8,418 nt of DNA from Hyphomicrobiales bacterium (GTDB taxonomy: Bacteria > Pseudomonadota > Alphaproteobacteria > Rhodobacterales > Rhodobacteraceae), in assembly GCA_003558415.1 (NCBI GenBank), contig PWLT01000084.1, forward strand, positions 1-8,418, read 5' to 3'. The notes beneath the pieces are model-generated. The model saw only the letters and a list, made by a program, of their open reading frames with translations. It did no database searches and had not been told where the DNA came from. Position 1 is the first letter of the stretch; the number at the start of each line of letters is the position of its first letter. Positions 1-6,414 of the stretch are shown here, in pieces. The translations under genes and the position numbers were made by a program.

Positions 1-1046
1 CTGACCGGACGAGGCAGCGGGCGCGGTTGGTCGGGGTCGCGCACAGCGTCGGTCGCATGCAGCAATTCCGACAGCCGCTCGGAGGCACCTGCCGCACGCT
101 GCAACTCGCCCCAGATTTCCGACAGCGCGCCGACCGAGCCGGCGACGATCACCGCGTAGATGACGAACTGCACCAGCTCGCCGGGCGTCATCACCCCCGC
201 ACGCACGTCATTGGCGCCACTCCACAGCACGCCGACGATGCCGGTGAATACCAGCGTGATGACGATCACGGTCATCACCGAGCGGGTGAGCACCCGCCGG
301 CGTGCCACGTCAAAGGCGGTTTCGGTGACCTGCGCGAAATCCGCCCGGCTCACCGCTTCATGGGTGAATGCCTGCACCGTCTGCGCAGCCTGCAGCGCCT
401 CGGACGCCTTGCCCGAACTCGCTGCGATCCAGTCCTGGCTCTCGCGGCTCAGCCGCCGCAGCCGCCGGCCCAGAACGATGATCGGCACGATCACCAGCGG
501 CACCAGAAGCAAGACGAAACCCGTCAGCTTGGCGCTGGTAAGCGCCAGCATGACCAGCCCGCCGATGAGCAGCAGCAGGTTGCGCAGCGCGATCGAAACC
601 GATGAGCCGATCACCGACAGGATCAGCGTCGTGTCAGTGGTGATTCGCGAAATCACCTCGCCGGTCATCACGCGCTCGTAGAATGCCGGGCTCATCCCGA
701 TCATGCGCTCGAACACCGCCTTGCGGATATCGGCGACGACCCGCTCGCCCAGGCGGGTGACCAGATAATACCGCAACCCCGTGCCCAGCGCGAGCAACCC
801 GGCAATCCCCAGCGCAGCCAGGAAATAGGCGTTGAGCAGCGCCACCTCGTCGGCGCCGAAACCGTCCACGACCCGGCGAACCGCAAGTGGCAAGGCCAGC
901 GTGACCATTGCCGTGGCCGTCAGCGCGGCCACCGCGGCGGCAAGCAGCAAACGATAGGGGCGCAGAAACGGCCACAACGCCGCCAGCGCACCGATCTGCC
1001 GTGATCGGGCGCGGTCTTCGCCTTGCGATGAAGGTCCTCGGGCCAT
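1..1046 (-). CDS. MsbA-like ABC exporter, membrane-domain half (3' end cut by window)
   Basis: This frame stays open from ATG at 1046 to the window edge (348 complete codons, no stop), so the gene continues outside. The translation is the transmembrane domain of a type IV ABC exporter of the MsbA/lipid-exporter kind, which normally has about 600 residues with the ATPase domain C-terminal. Six hydrophobic segments are visible near residues 33-57, 71-95, 148-170, 174-194, 256-276 and 289-309. The family's first cytoplasmic loop is present (RLGERVVADIRKAVFERM, then FYERVMTGEVISRITTDT), and the AGASERLSELL stretch at about 320-329 is the usual lead-in to the nucleotide-binding domain. Such proteins act as dimers in the inner membrane and export lipids, drugs or peptides; the substrate cannot be told here. 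An AGGA lies 12 bases upstream of the ATG, a weak ribosome site. It follows the tRNA gene on the same strand after 126 bases. Confidence 0.9.
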   Translation of the reverse strand, partial: MARGPSSQGEDRARSRQIGALAALWPFLRPYRLLLAAAVAALTATAMVTLALPLAVRRVVDGFGADEVALLNAYFLAALGIAGLLALGTGLRYYLVTRLGERVVADIRKAVFERMIGMSPAFYERVMTGEVISRITTDTTLILSVIGSSVSIALRNLLLLIGGLVMLALTSAKLTGFVLLLVPLVIVPIIVLGRRLRRLSRESQDWIAASSGKASEALQAAQTVQAFTHEAVSRADFAQVTETAFDVARRRVLTRSVMTVIVITLVFTGIVGVLWSGANDVRAGVMTPGELVQFVIYAVIVAGSVGALSEIWGELQRAAGASERLSELLHATDAVRDPDQPRPLPRPV

Positions 1047-1093
1047 GAATGCGGTCCGTCCTGCTTGCCTGCCGGTCTCGTTTAGGCGACCGG

Positions 1094-1155
1094 CCCGCGC
1101 GGGGCAAGCACACCAACGGCCCGGGCGCGCCCGGGGCTTTCAGCGCGAGCGCTCG
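1094..1155. repeat. Three GC-rich palindromes downstream of the tRNA gene
   Basis: Three perfect palindromes sit close together: CCCGCGCGGG at 1094-1103, CCCGGGCGCGCCCGGG at 1120-1135, and CGAGCGCTCG at 1146-1155. They lie between the 3' end of the tRNA and the exporter gene. As RNA they could fold into stable stems that end or slow the tRNA transcript or serve 3' processing, but none is followed by a T-run on the minus strand. The palindromes are certain; the role is inference, and GC-rich DNA makes such palindromes fairly common. Confidence 0.45.
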
Positions 1156-1172
1156 GGACGGTGAAAGTGATC

Positions 1173-1246
1173 TGGAGCGGGTAGCGGGAATCGAACCCGC
1201 ACTACCAGCTTGGAAGGCTGGGGCGCTACCATTACACCATACCCGC
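1173..1246 (-). tRNA. tRNA-Gly(UCC): tRNA-Gly, anticodon UCC
   Basis: The minus strand folds into a complete 74-base tRNA. The acceptor arm GCGGGTA pairs fully with TACCCGC. The D region is GTGTAATGGTAGC, the anticodon stem CCAGC/GCTGG encloses the loop CTTCCAA, and the T arm GCGGG/CCCGC encloses TTCGATT. The anticodon TCC lies at 1212-1214 and reads GGA and GGG glycine codons. The discriminator base is T, as usual for bacterial glycine tRNAs, and the 3' CCA is encoded (1173-1175). No intron or mismatch is seen. The short variable region and short D loop fit tRNA-Gly. Confidence 0.98.
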
Positions 1247-1256
1247 GACAGGGGAT

Positions 1257-1285
1257 GCGGTAATCCATCCGTTTGAGCCGGTCAA
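1257..1285 (-). promoter_or_regulatory. Likely promoter of tRNA-Gly
   Basis: On the minus strand a TTGACC -35 box (1280-1285) is followed after 17 bases by TACCGC (1257-1262), which keeps only the first T and A of the -10 consensus. The transcript would start about 3 bases before the mature tRNA 5' end, so a very short leader would be left for RNase P. Weak -10 boxes behind a good TTGAC are common in Rhodobacteraceae. Position and spacing support the call; the start site itself is untested. Confidence 0.45.
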
Positions 1286-1325
1286 GAACATAGGCTGGGC
1301 CATGCGGCACCCGCGACATGCGCTG

Positions 1326-2204
1326 TCACCGCGACTGCGCCGTCCCACCGTTCAGGCGCTGGCGTTCGGCATCGACTTCCGCATTGAGCAACGCACCGAG
1401 CAGAACGGCGTAAGCGCTTATGTAAAACCACATCAGAAGGGCGATCACCGCACCGATGGAGCCGTAAATCTCATTGAAGTTTCCGAAATTCCCGAGAAAC
1501 CATGAAAAGGCCGCCGAGGCCGCCGCCCACAGCAACACCGCAACCACAAGGCCACTGGAAAACCACGCGGTTCGGCGTCTACGGTTCGGCCCATAGCGGT
1601 AGACGAGGCTGGTTCCGAATACCACCACTGTAATCGCCACCGCCCATCGTCCGATCTCAACGAGCGTTCCCGTTAACCCGCCGAGCGGAAAGAAAGCCAG
1701 GATGATGGGCAGTATTACGATCGAGGCCAGCGCAACGATCGCCACGCCCATGAGCGTAAGCGTGAGTGTCAATGCGGCGACCAAATGCCACACGCCACCA
1801 CGGTTCGCCGTGCCATGCGCGGCATTCATGCCCTGCATCAACGCCCCCACACCCAGCCGCGCCGACCACAGTGTCACGAGAATTGAAATCGCGGTGGTCC
1901 ATCCCAGGGTGCTTTCATTCGCCTGCACCAGTCGCTCGATCTGCCCGGAGAGCAGATCGAGCGCATCGTGCGGAACGAATTCCTCGAGCATCTGGAGCTG
2001 GGTTTCGATCACGAAGGGATCGGCCCAGAGCCCCCAGAACGCGATCAGTGCCGCGGCGGCGGGGAACACCGCGAAGAGGGAGAAAAAGGCCACCCCCGCG
2101 GCGATCAGCCCGATATGCCGCTCCCCGAGCGCATTCCAGATGCTTCCGAGTATGCGCAGCCAGCTCTTCAACGGAAGCGCCGGGACTTTCCTTACTCGGA
2201 GCAC
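1326..2204 (-). CDS. BrkB/YihY-family inner membrane protein
   Basis: A 292-residue polytopic membrane protein of the YihY/BrkB family (once annotated as ribonuclease BN, a name now reassigned). Family features seen: the amphipathic N-terminal stretch leading into IGLIAAGVAFFSLFAVFP (31-48), a soluble segment around 68-98, and the hallmark C-terminal block YGSIGAVIALLMWFY (247-261) followed by the ALLNAEVD ending. Hydrophobic segments lie near 32-60, 103-123, 140-172, 185-204, 215-238 and 248-274. The biochemical role of the family is unsettled; transport or envelope functions have been proposed. The frame opens with GTG at 2204, 7 bases after the stop of the H-NS-like gene, and no clear ribosome site precedes it. 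Either translation is coupled to the upstream gene or the start is an in-frame TTG at codon 12. The two genes probably form one operon. Confidence 0.88.
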   Translation of the reverse strand: MLRVRKVPALPLKSWLRILGSIWNALGERHIGLIAAGVAFFSLFAVFPAAAALIAFWGLWADPFVIETQLQMLEEFVPHDALDLLSGQIERLVQANESTLGWTTAISILVTLWSARLGVGALMQGMNAAHGTANRGGVWHLVAALTLTLTLMGVAIVALASIVILPIILAFFPLGGLTGTLVEIGRWAVAITVVVFGTSLVYRYGPNRRRRTAWFSSGLVVAVLLWAAASAAFSWFLGNFGNFNEIYGSIGAVIALLMWFYISAYAVLLGALLNAEVDAERQRLNGGTAQSR

Positions 2205-2211
2205 CCGGGGC

Positions 2212-2526
2212 TCAGATTTTCAGATCGTTGAGCGACTTGCCCTTTTTCAGCGCCTCGACGATCCATTTCGGCTTGCGCCCCCGGCCGGACCAGGTGATTT
2301 CAGGATTCTCCGGGTGCTTGTATTTCGGCGGCACCGGCTTCTTGCGCTTGCGCGGAGCGTTGGAAAGATCCGCCAGCGTGTAACCCCTTTCGCGGGCGAG
2401 CGCGTCGAGTTCCGCTGCGACTTCGGCCTTGCGCCGATCCTCATAGCTTTCGATTGCCTTCTCCACGTTTTTCTTGAGCTTCTTGAGCTCATCCAGTGAC
2501 ATTCTGTCCAGCTCGATCGTGGTCAC
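2212..2526 (-). CDS. H-NS-family nucleoid protein, HvrA-like
   Basis: A 104-residue H-NS-family protein. The N-terminal half (about 6-47) is a charged, heptad-like helix expected to form the oligomerising coiled coil. A basic linker (PRKRKKPVPPK, 58-68) follows, then the C-terminal DNA-binding block with YKHPENPEITWSGRGRKPKW at 69-88. The GRGRKP loop is the part known to enter the minor groove of AT-rich DNA. The layout matches HvrA of Rhodobacter capsulatus, a small H-NS-like regulator of photosynthesis genes, but orthology cannot be proved here, so no symbol is given. It probably acts as a nucleoid organiser and xenogeneic silencer. The start is GTG at 2524-2526, chosen because AAAGGA lies 6 bases upstream; the next ATG (codon 9, 2500-2502) lacks such a site. 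brkB follows after 7 bases. Confidence 0.92.
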   Translation of the reverse strand: MTTIELDRMSLDELKKLKKNVEKAIESYEDRRKAEVAAELDALARERGYTLADLSNAPRKRKKPVPPKYKHPENPEITWSGRGRKPKWIVEALKKGKSLNDLKI

Positions 2527-2550
2527 GATGATTCCTTTCGAAAGTTAATG

Positions 2551-2577
2551 TGGCGCGATATCTAATACAGTGCGCCA
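2551..2577. repeat. Inverted repeat over the H-NS-gene promoter
   Basis: TGGCGC (2551-2556) and GCGCCA (2572-2577) form a perfect 6-bp dyad with a 15-base centre. It encloses the proposed -10 box and much of the spacer of the H-NS-gene promoter, a position suited to a repressor. The regulator is unknown, and short GC-rich arms could arise by chance. Confidence 0.3.
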
Positions 2578-2586
2578 GTGTGACAA
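2559..2586 (-). promoter_or_regulatory. Likely promoter of the H-NS-like/brkB operon
   Basis: On the minus strand TTGTCA (2581-2586, five of six to the -35 consensus) is followed after 16 bases by TAGATA (2559-2564, three of six to the -10 consensus). This gives a leader of about 25-30 bases before the GTG start. About 20 bases upstream of the -35 box lies an A-tract (minus strand GGAAAAAAATTT, 2606-2617) that could act as an UP element or as an H-NS binding site. The rest of 2587-2701 holds no gene and no clear terminator for the iron operon. Confidence 0.4.
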
Positions 2587-2701
2587 GTGAAATGCAACAG
2601 GCATGAAATTTTTTTCCGCCAGGCAAGCCTGACGAAATTGGCGCGCGCGTCCTGTTCGGCTTCTCTCTGCCCTCTATCCCGAAAACCCTTGCGGCGGAAA
2701 T

Positions 2702-3790
2702 TCAGTTCACCGGGGTGACGCAATCGCAGATGCGCAGCCTGACACGCGCGCCCACGGGTATCTGCGCACCCGGCCCCGAGATGACCAGCATGCAGCTTTC
2801 GCCCTCCTGAACCCAGTAGAGCTGATCGTGCCCACGGTATTCGCGGCCAACCACAGCCGCCGGTCCCGCGGGGTCGGGTTCGAGCATGATCTGCTCGGGG
2901 CGCACCGCAAGGGTGACGGCGCCATTGGCCGCGCGCGACAGCGGCAACCGGCCGAAGGGCGTATCGGCATCCATGCCGTCCGCCGTTCCCTGAAGGATGT
3001 TCGAGCGTCCGATGAAGCTTGCCACGAACCGGCTGGCCGGGTTGCGGTAAATCTCGTCGGGGGTGCCGATCTGAACGACGCGCCCGGCCTCCATCACAGC
3101 CACGCGGTCGGCGAGCGCCAGCGCCTCCTCCTGATCGTGGGTGACGAGGATCGCCGCCGACCCGGCTTTCTTGAGCAGCCCGCGAACCTCCTGACGGGTC
3201 TCGACACGCATGGCGGCATCGAGATTGGAAAAGGGTTCATCCAGCAGGACCAGAGGCGGCGCCACCGCCAGCGTGCGCGCCAGCGCCACGCGCTGCTGCT
3301 GCCCACCCGAAAGCTCATGCGGCTTGCGTTCGGCAAGCTGCTCCAGCCCGACGAGCCGCAGCATCTCGCGCGCGCGGGCCTCTGCCGGCGCCCGCGACAT
3401 GCCGCGCAGCCCGAATTTCACGTTCTCGAGCACATCGAGATGCGGAAACAGCGCATAATCCTGAAAGACGAAACCGATACCGCGCTTCTCGGGCGGCAGA
3501 TGGGTGATGTCGCGTCCGCGCAAACGGATGGTGCCCGCATCCGGTGTTTCAAACCCGCCGATCATGCGCAGCGTCGTGGTCTTGCCGCAGCCCGACGGGC
3601 CGAGCAGCGCCAGTAACTCCCCCTCGCCCATGGTGAAGGAGACACGTTCGACCGCCGCCGCATCGCCATCGGTGAAGCGCCGCGCCAGCCCCTCGACCTC
3701 AAGCAGCACCTTCGCCGGTTTCTGCCGGAAACCCAGCGGCGAGGCATCCGCCGGCATCCGGAAATTCAGCGAGCGCGGCAATTCCTGCAT
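2702..3790 (-). CDS. fbpC: Ferric iron ABC transporter, ATP-binding subunit (FbpC-like)
   Basis: The ATPase that powers ferric iron import with the permease and binding protein encoded just upstream. The domain has every motif: Walker A GPSGCGKTT (66-74, counted from the first ATG at 3796), Q-loop FQDYALFP, signature LSGGQQQRV (162-170), Walker B PLVLLDEP (181-188), D-loop NLD and switch histidine H220 in VTHDQEE. A TOBE-type C-terminal domain runs from about 266 to the end, as in FbpC/PotA-type ATPases. Three ATGs lie in a row at 3796, 3793 and 3790. AGGAGG (3797-3802) abuts the first, so the third ATG, with 6 bases spacing, is the likely start (362 residues). Starting at 3796 would give the familiar ATGA overlap with the permease stop. 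The tail carries an unusual CDC pair (357 and 359). Iron specificity comes from the neighbours; the ATPase alone resembles polyamine and thiamine transporters. Confidence 0.92.
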   Translation of the reverse strand: MQELPRSLNFRMPADASPLGFRQKPAKVLLEVEGLARRFTDGDAAAVERVSFTMGEGELLALLGPSGCGKTTTLRMIGGFETPDAGTIRLRGRDITHLPPEKRGIGFVFQDYALFPHLDVLENVKFGLRGMSRAPAEARAREMLRLVGLEQLAERKPHELSGGQQQRVALARTLAVAPPLVLLDEPFSNLDAAMRVETRQEVRGLLKKAGSAAILVTHDQEEALALADRVAVMEAGRVVQIGTPDEIYRNPASRFVASFIGRSNILQGTADGMDADTPFGRLPLSRAANGAVTLAVRPEQIMLEPDPAGPAAVVGREYRGHDQLYWVQEGESCMLVISGPGAQIPVGARVRLRICDCVTPVN

Positions 3791-3792
3791 CA

Positions 3793-5385
3793 TCATCCTC
3801 CTGCCCTGCGGTCATGCCGCAAAACGAAGCCCACGAAAAGCGCCGAGAAGGCGATGATCGCGGCGGCGTAGGGCGCGGCCTCCAGCAGCATGCCTTCGGA
3901 TGTGCGTGAGAACATCGTGATTGCAAGAGGGCGGAACCCTGTGGGCGCCAGCAAAAAGGCGATGGGCAGCTCCTTCATGGCGATGACGAACACCAGCACC
4001 ATGCCCGCCACGACACCGGGGCGAATGGTGGGCAGGGTAACGCGGGCGAAGACCGAAATCGGCCCGTGCCCCAGCGCGCGCGCCGATTCCTCGACCGAAG
4101 GTCGGGCCTGATACAGGGCCGAGCGGATGGGACCGAGCGCCAGCGCCAGAAAGCTCAGCGCATAGGCGGTGATCAGCAGCGTGTGGGTCTGATACAGAAA
4201 GCGCGCGCCCTGCAGCGAAAAGAACACGAAGGCCAGCGCGAAGGCCAGCGCGGGCACCGCATAGCCGACAAAGGCCAGCCGGTTGATCAGTGTCGAGAGG
4301 CGCGAGGGGTAGCGCACCGCCAACACCGCGACCGGCAGCGCCATGACAGCCGCCAGCATCGCCGCCGGAACCGCCACCGAAAGCGACTGCCCGAAGCTCT
4401 CAAACAGCGCCGGCAGCACCGGCCCGAGCGCCGAGCGCGTCATCCAGAAGGTCAGAACCGCCAAGGGCAACCCGATCGAGGCCGCCACCACCGCCCCGGC
4501 AAAGCCCCAGCCCGCGATGTGTCCGGCCGCGCCGAGCCGCACCAGGCGCCGGCCCGAGCCACTGCCCGAGCCGGTGCGCGCAAAACTCGCGCCTTCACGC
4601 AGACGGCTTTCCCACCACACGAAGCTCAACGCGATGGCAATCAGGATCAGCGCCAGCCATGCGGCGTAAAGCCGGTCGAAGGCTGCGGTGTATTGCTGAT
4701 AGATGACGAAGGAGAACGCCTCGAACCGCATCAGCGCCACGGCGCCAAAATCCCCGATGGTGTAAAGCCCGATGACCAGCCATCCCGCCATGAGCGCCGG
4801 CATCAGGTGTGGCAGGGTCACGCGGATGAACACCTCGCGCGGGCTGCATCCGAGGCTGCGCGCGCTTTCCTCCAGGCTCTGGTCAAGGCCGGAGAAGGCC
4901 GCGCGCAGATTGAGGTAGAGGTAAGGGAAGGTGTAGAGGCTCAGGGCCAGAGTGGCACCCCATAACCCCTGCGGGCGTGGCAGGGTGAAACCAAGCGTCT
5001 GGTTGAGGAAGCCGTAATTTCCCGCAAGCCCGATCAGCGCGTAGGCCATGACGTATCCGGGCACCGCCAGCGGCAGTACGGCCAGCACGTTGAGCACCCG
5101 CCGCCCCGGAAGGTCGGTGCGGCTGACCAGCCACGCCAACGGCAGCGCAATTGCGGTGCTCAGTGCGAGCACCCCGGCGGTCAGCGCCGCGGTGTTGAGC
5201 AGAAGCTGCCCGGTGCGCGGGCGTGTCAGAAGCGCCCAGACGGTGGCGAAATCAGCCTGAAACGCGCGCAGAAGCAGATACCAGATCGGCAAGAGCATCA
5301 GGGCCCCGATCCCGAGGCCCAGCGCCGAGAAGACGACGCGGGCCGCCGAGATACGGCGGCCCGGAATGCTGTCGATGACGCTCAA
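3793..5385 (-). CDS. fbpB: Ferric iron ABC transporter permease, two fused membrane domains (FbpB-like)
   Basis: A 530-residue inner membrane permease in which two binding-protein-dependent transport domains are fused head to tail, as in FbpB/HitB/ThiP-type permeases. Each half carries an EAA loop that docks on the ATPase: EESARSLGCSPREVF (172-186) and EESARALGHGPISVF (432-446), each followed by the conserved RVTLP. Roughly twelve hydrophobic segments are spread over the two halves. The cytoplasmic joint at 271-278 is a Gly-Ser run (TGSGSGSG) encoded by a 9-bp direct repeat. The frame opens with TTG at 5383-5385, sharing four bases (TTGA) with the stop of the binding-protein gene, so its translation is probably coupled to that gene. 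No nearby ATG gives a full first transmembrane segment. It in turn ends at the start of the ATPase gene. Ferric iron is inferred from the binding protein. Confidence 0.92.
   Translation of the reverse strand: MSVIDSIPGRRISAARVVFSALGLGIGALMLLPIWYLLLRAFQADFATVWALLTRPRTGQLLLNTAALTAGVLALSTAIALPLAWLVSRTDLPGRRVLNVLAVLPLAVPGYVMAYALIGLAGNYGFLNQTLGFTLPRPQGLWGATLALSLYTFPYLYLNLRAAFSGLDQSLEESARSLGCSPREVFIRVTLPHLMPALMAGWLVIGLYTIGDFGAVALMRFEAFSFVIYQQYTAAFDRLYAAWLALILIAIALSFVWWESRLREGASFARTGSGSGSGRRLVRLGAAGHIAGWGFAGAVVAASIGLPLAVLTFWMTRSALGPVLPALFESFGQSLSVAVPAAMLAAVMALPVAVLAVRYPSRLSTLINRLAFVGYAVPALAFALAFVFFSLQGARFLYQTHTLLITAYALSFLALALGPIRSALYQARPSVEESARALGHGPISVFARVTLPTIRPGVVAGMVLVFVIAMKELPIAFLLAPTGFRPLAITMFSRTSEGMLLEAAPYAAAIIAFSALFVGFVLRHDRRAGG
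4552..4572 (-). repeat. 9-bp direct repeat encoding the Gly-Ser linker of the permease
   Basis: On the minus strand GGCTCGGGC occurs twice (4572-4564 and 4560-4552), separated by AGT, in frame. It encodes the Gly-Ser run between the two permease halves. The repeat is exact and could change length by slippage in whole codons. Confidence 0.6.
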
Positions 5386-6374
5386 ATGAGCCCCGCCTCG
5401 CGGATCAGATCGAGGGTGCCTTCCATGTCCACGATCAGGTTGAGATCGAACTCCGGCGCGGCCTCGGACGCCTGTGCGAAACTCACGCCCATACCCGCAT
5501 GCGGCACGATTCCCGCCCCGCTGACGGGAAACTCATAGACATTGCCGGTGAAATACTGCTGCGCGACGTCACCGAGCAGGAAGTCGATGAAGGCCACGGC
5601 CGCCTCCTGTTGGTCGCTGGTTTCCAGAACACCGATCCCGGCGGTCATCATCAGATTGCCCAGATCGCCATCATCGAAAAGCGCCTGAGCGACCGGAAAA
5701 TCGGGATCGTTGGCGAGGAACCGGCCGAGATAATAATTGTTCGTCAGCATGAAGTCGGCCTCGCCATCGGCGATCGCCTGATAGCCGGCGGTGTTGTTGC
5801 TCACCATTACCGGATCGTTTCCGGCCAGACCTTGCAACCATTCCAGCGTGAACTCGTCGCCCTCGGCCACTCGAAGCGCTGCGACATGGGCAACGAAGGA
5901 ACCATTGGTAGGCGCCACAGCCAGCCGTCCGTTGAACCGCTCGTCGGTCAACTCGGCCATCGAGGCGGGCAATTCCTCCTCCTCCACACGCTCGGGCGAA
6001 TAGATCATCAGCCGCGACCGTCCCGAGGTGCCGATCCAGCGCCCTTCGGCATCGCGATAGATCGACTGTACCTTGTCGAGCGTCTCGTCGGGGAGTTGGG
6101 CAAACATCGGCTTGATCGTACCCAGCGCGGCCACGTCCTGAGCCCAGAACAGATCGGCCGGAGAGCGTTCGCCCTCCTCCTGCAGCAGGATCGCCAGCTC
6201 GGCCGTGCCGCCATAGCGCACGCGCACGTCTATGCCGGTCTCGGCGGTGAAGGTCTCGATAATGGGGGCAACCAGCGTCTCGCCCCGGCCGGAATAGAGC
6301 GTGAGCTCCTGCGCGGTCAGCGGCGTGGCGGCAAGCGCGGCAAGTGCAGCAACGGTTGTACGGAGTAGTTTCAT
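5382..6374 (-). CDS. fbpA: Periplasmic ferric iron-binding protein (FbpA/FutA-like)
   Basis: The substrate-binding protein of the iron importer. A short basic start and a hydrophobic run end in PLTA before QELTLYSGRG, a classical signal peptide with cleavage near residue 23 (counted from ATG at 6380). The mature protein is a two-lobed binding protein with the tyrosine pair of this family, LTNNYYLGR (Y216, Y217), where FbpA proteins bind Fe(III). SPADLFWAQD (73-82) and TSGRSRLMIY (118-127) are further family blocks. The histidine near mature position 9 of Neisseria FbpA is replaced by arginine (R32). AAGAGG (6381-6386) abuts the ATG at 6380 but lies 6 bases from the ATG at 6374, so 6374 is the likely start (330 residues); starting at 6380 would add Met-Val. 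The gene leads a coupled three-gene operon and lies behind a candidate iron-responsive operator. Manganese or another trivalent ion is a less likely substrate. Confidence 0.92.
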   Translation of the reverse strand: MKLLRTTVAALAALAATPLTAQELTLYSGRGETLVAPIIETFTAETGIDVRVRYGGTAELAILLQEEGERSPADLFWAQDVAALGTIKPMFAQLPDETLDKVQSIYRDAEGRWIGTSGRSRLMIYSPERVEEEELPASMAELTDERFNGRLAVAPTNGSFVAHVAALRVAEGDEFTLEWLQGLAGNDPVMVSNNTAGYQAIADGEADFMLTNNYYLGRFLANDPDFPVAQALFDDGDLGNLMMTAGIGVLETSDQQEAAVAFIDFLLGDVAQQYFTGNVYEFPVSGAGIVPHAGMGVSFAQASEAAPEFDLNLIVDMEGTLDLIREAGLI

Positions 6375-6397
6375 GACCATCCTCTTTCATTTCTGCT

Positions 6398-6414
6398 TCG
6401 ATCAGCGTCGATCA
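6398..6414. repeat. 7-bp tandem direct repeat in the iron-operon leader
   Basis: TCGATCA occurs at 6398-6404 and again at 6408-6414, separated by GCG, a period of 10 bases or about one helical turn. On the transcript it reads TGATCGA twice, 12 bases upstream of the AAGAGG ribosome site. Each copy contains GATC. It could be a protein site or chance; no function is assigned. Confidence 0.4.

Noticed and set aside
27..681. Overlapping plus-strand frames and a minus-strand frame (634-1116) in the first 1.1 kb.
   Set aside because: All are shadows of the open minus-strand exporter frame ending at the window edge, which carries six transmembrane segments and family motifs.
1049..1276. Plus-strand open frame containing RVAGIEPALPAWKAGALPLHH.
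   Set aside because: It is the antisense translation of the tRNA-Gly gene, a well-known source of false protein calls.
1702..2499. Plus-strand frame of 265 codons opposite brkB and the H-NS-like gene.
   Set aside because: It spans two well-supported minus-strand genes and their junction, and has no recognisable domain.
2604..2640. Small dyad CAGGC/GCCTG (2620-2631) next to an A/T tract as terminator of the iron operon.
   Set aside because: In the direction of transcription the stem is followed by GCGG and an A-run, not a T-run, and the loop would be only two bases.
4066..4965. Plus-strand open frame of 299 codons opposite the permease gene.
   Set aside because: Arg/Gln/His-rich antisense shadow of a GC-rich membrane protein gene; the minus-strand frame has clear family motifs.
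5671..6390. Minus-strand 239-codon frame starting at 6390 within the fbpA region.
   Set aside because: It overlaps fbpA in another frame, has no ribosome site at its ATG and no domain; its His/Arg/Cys-rich content is typical of a shadow frame.
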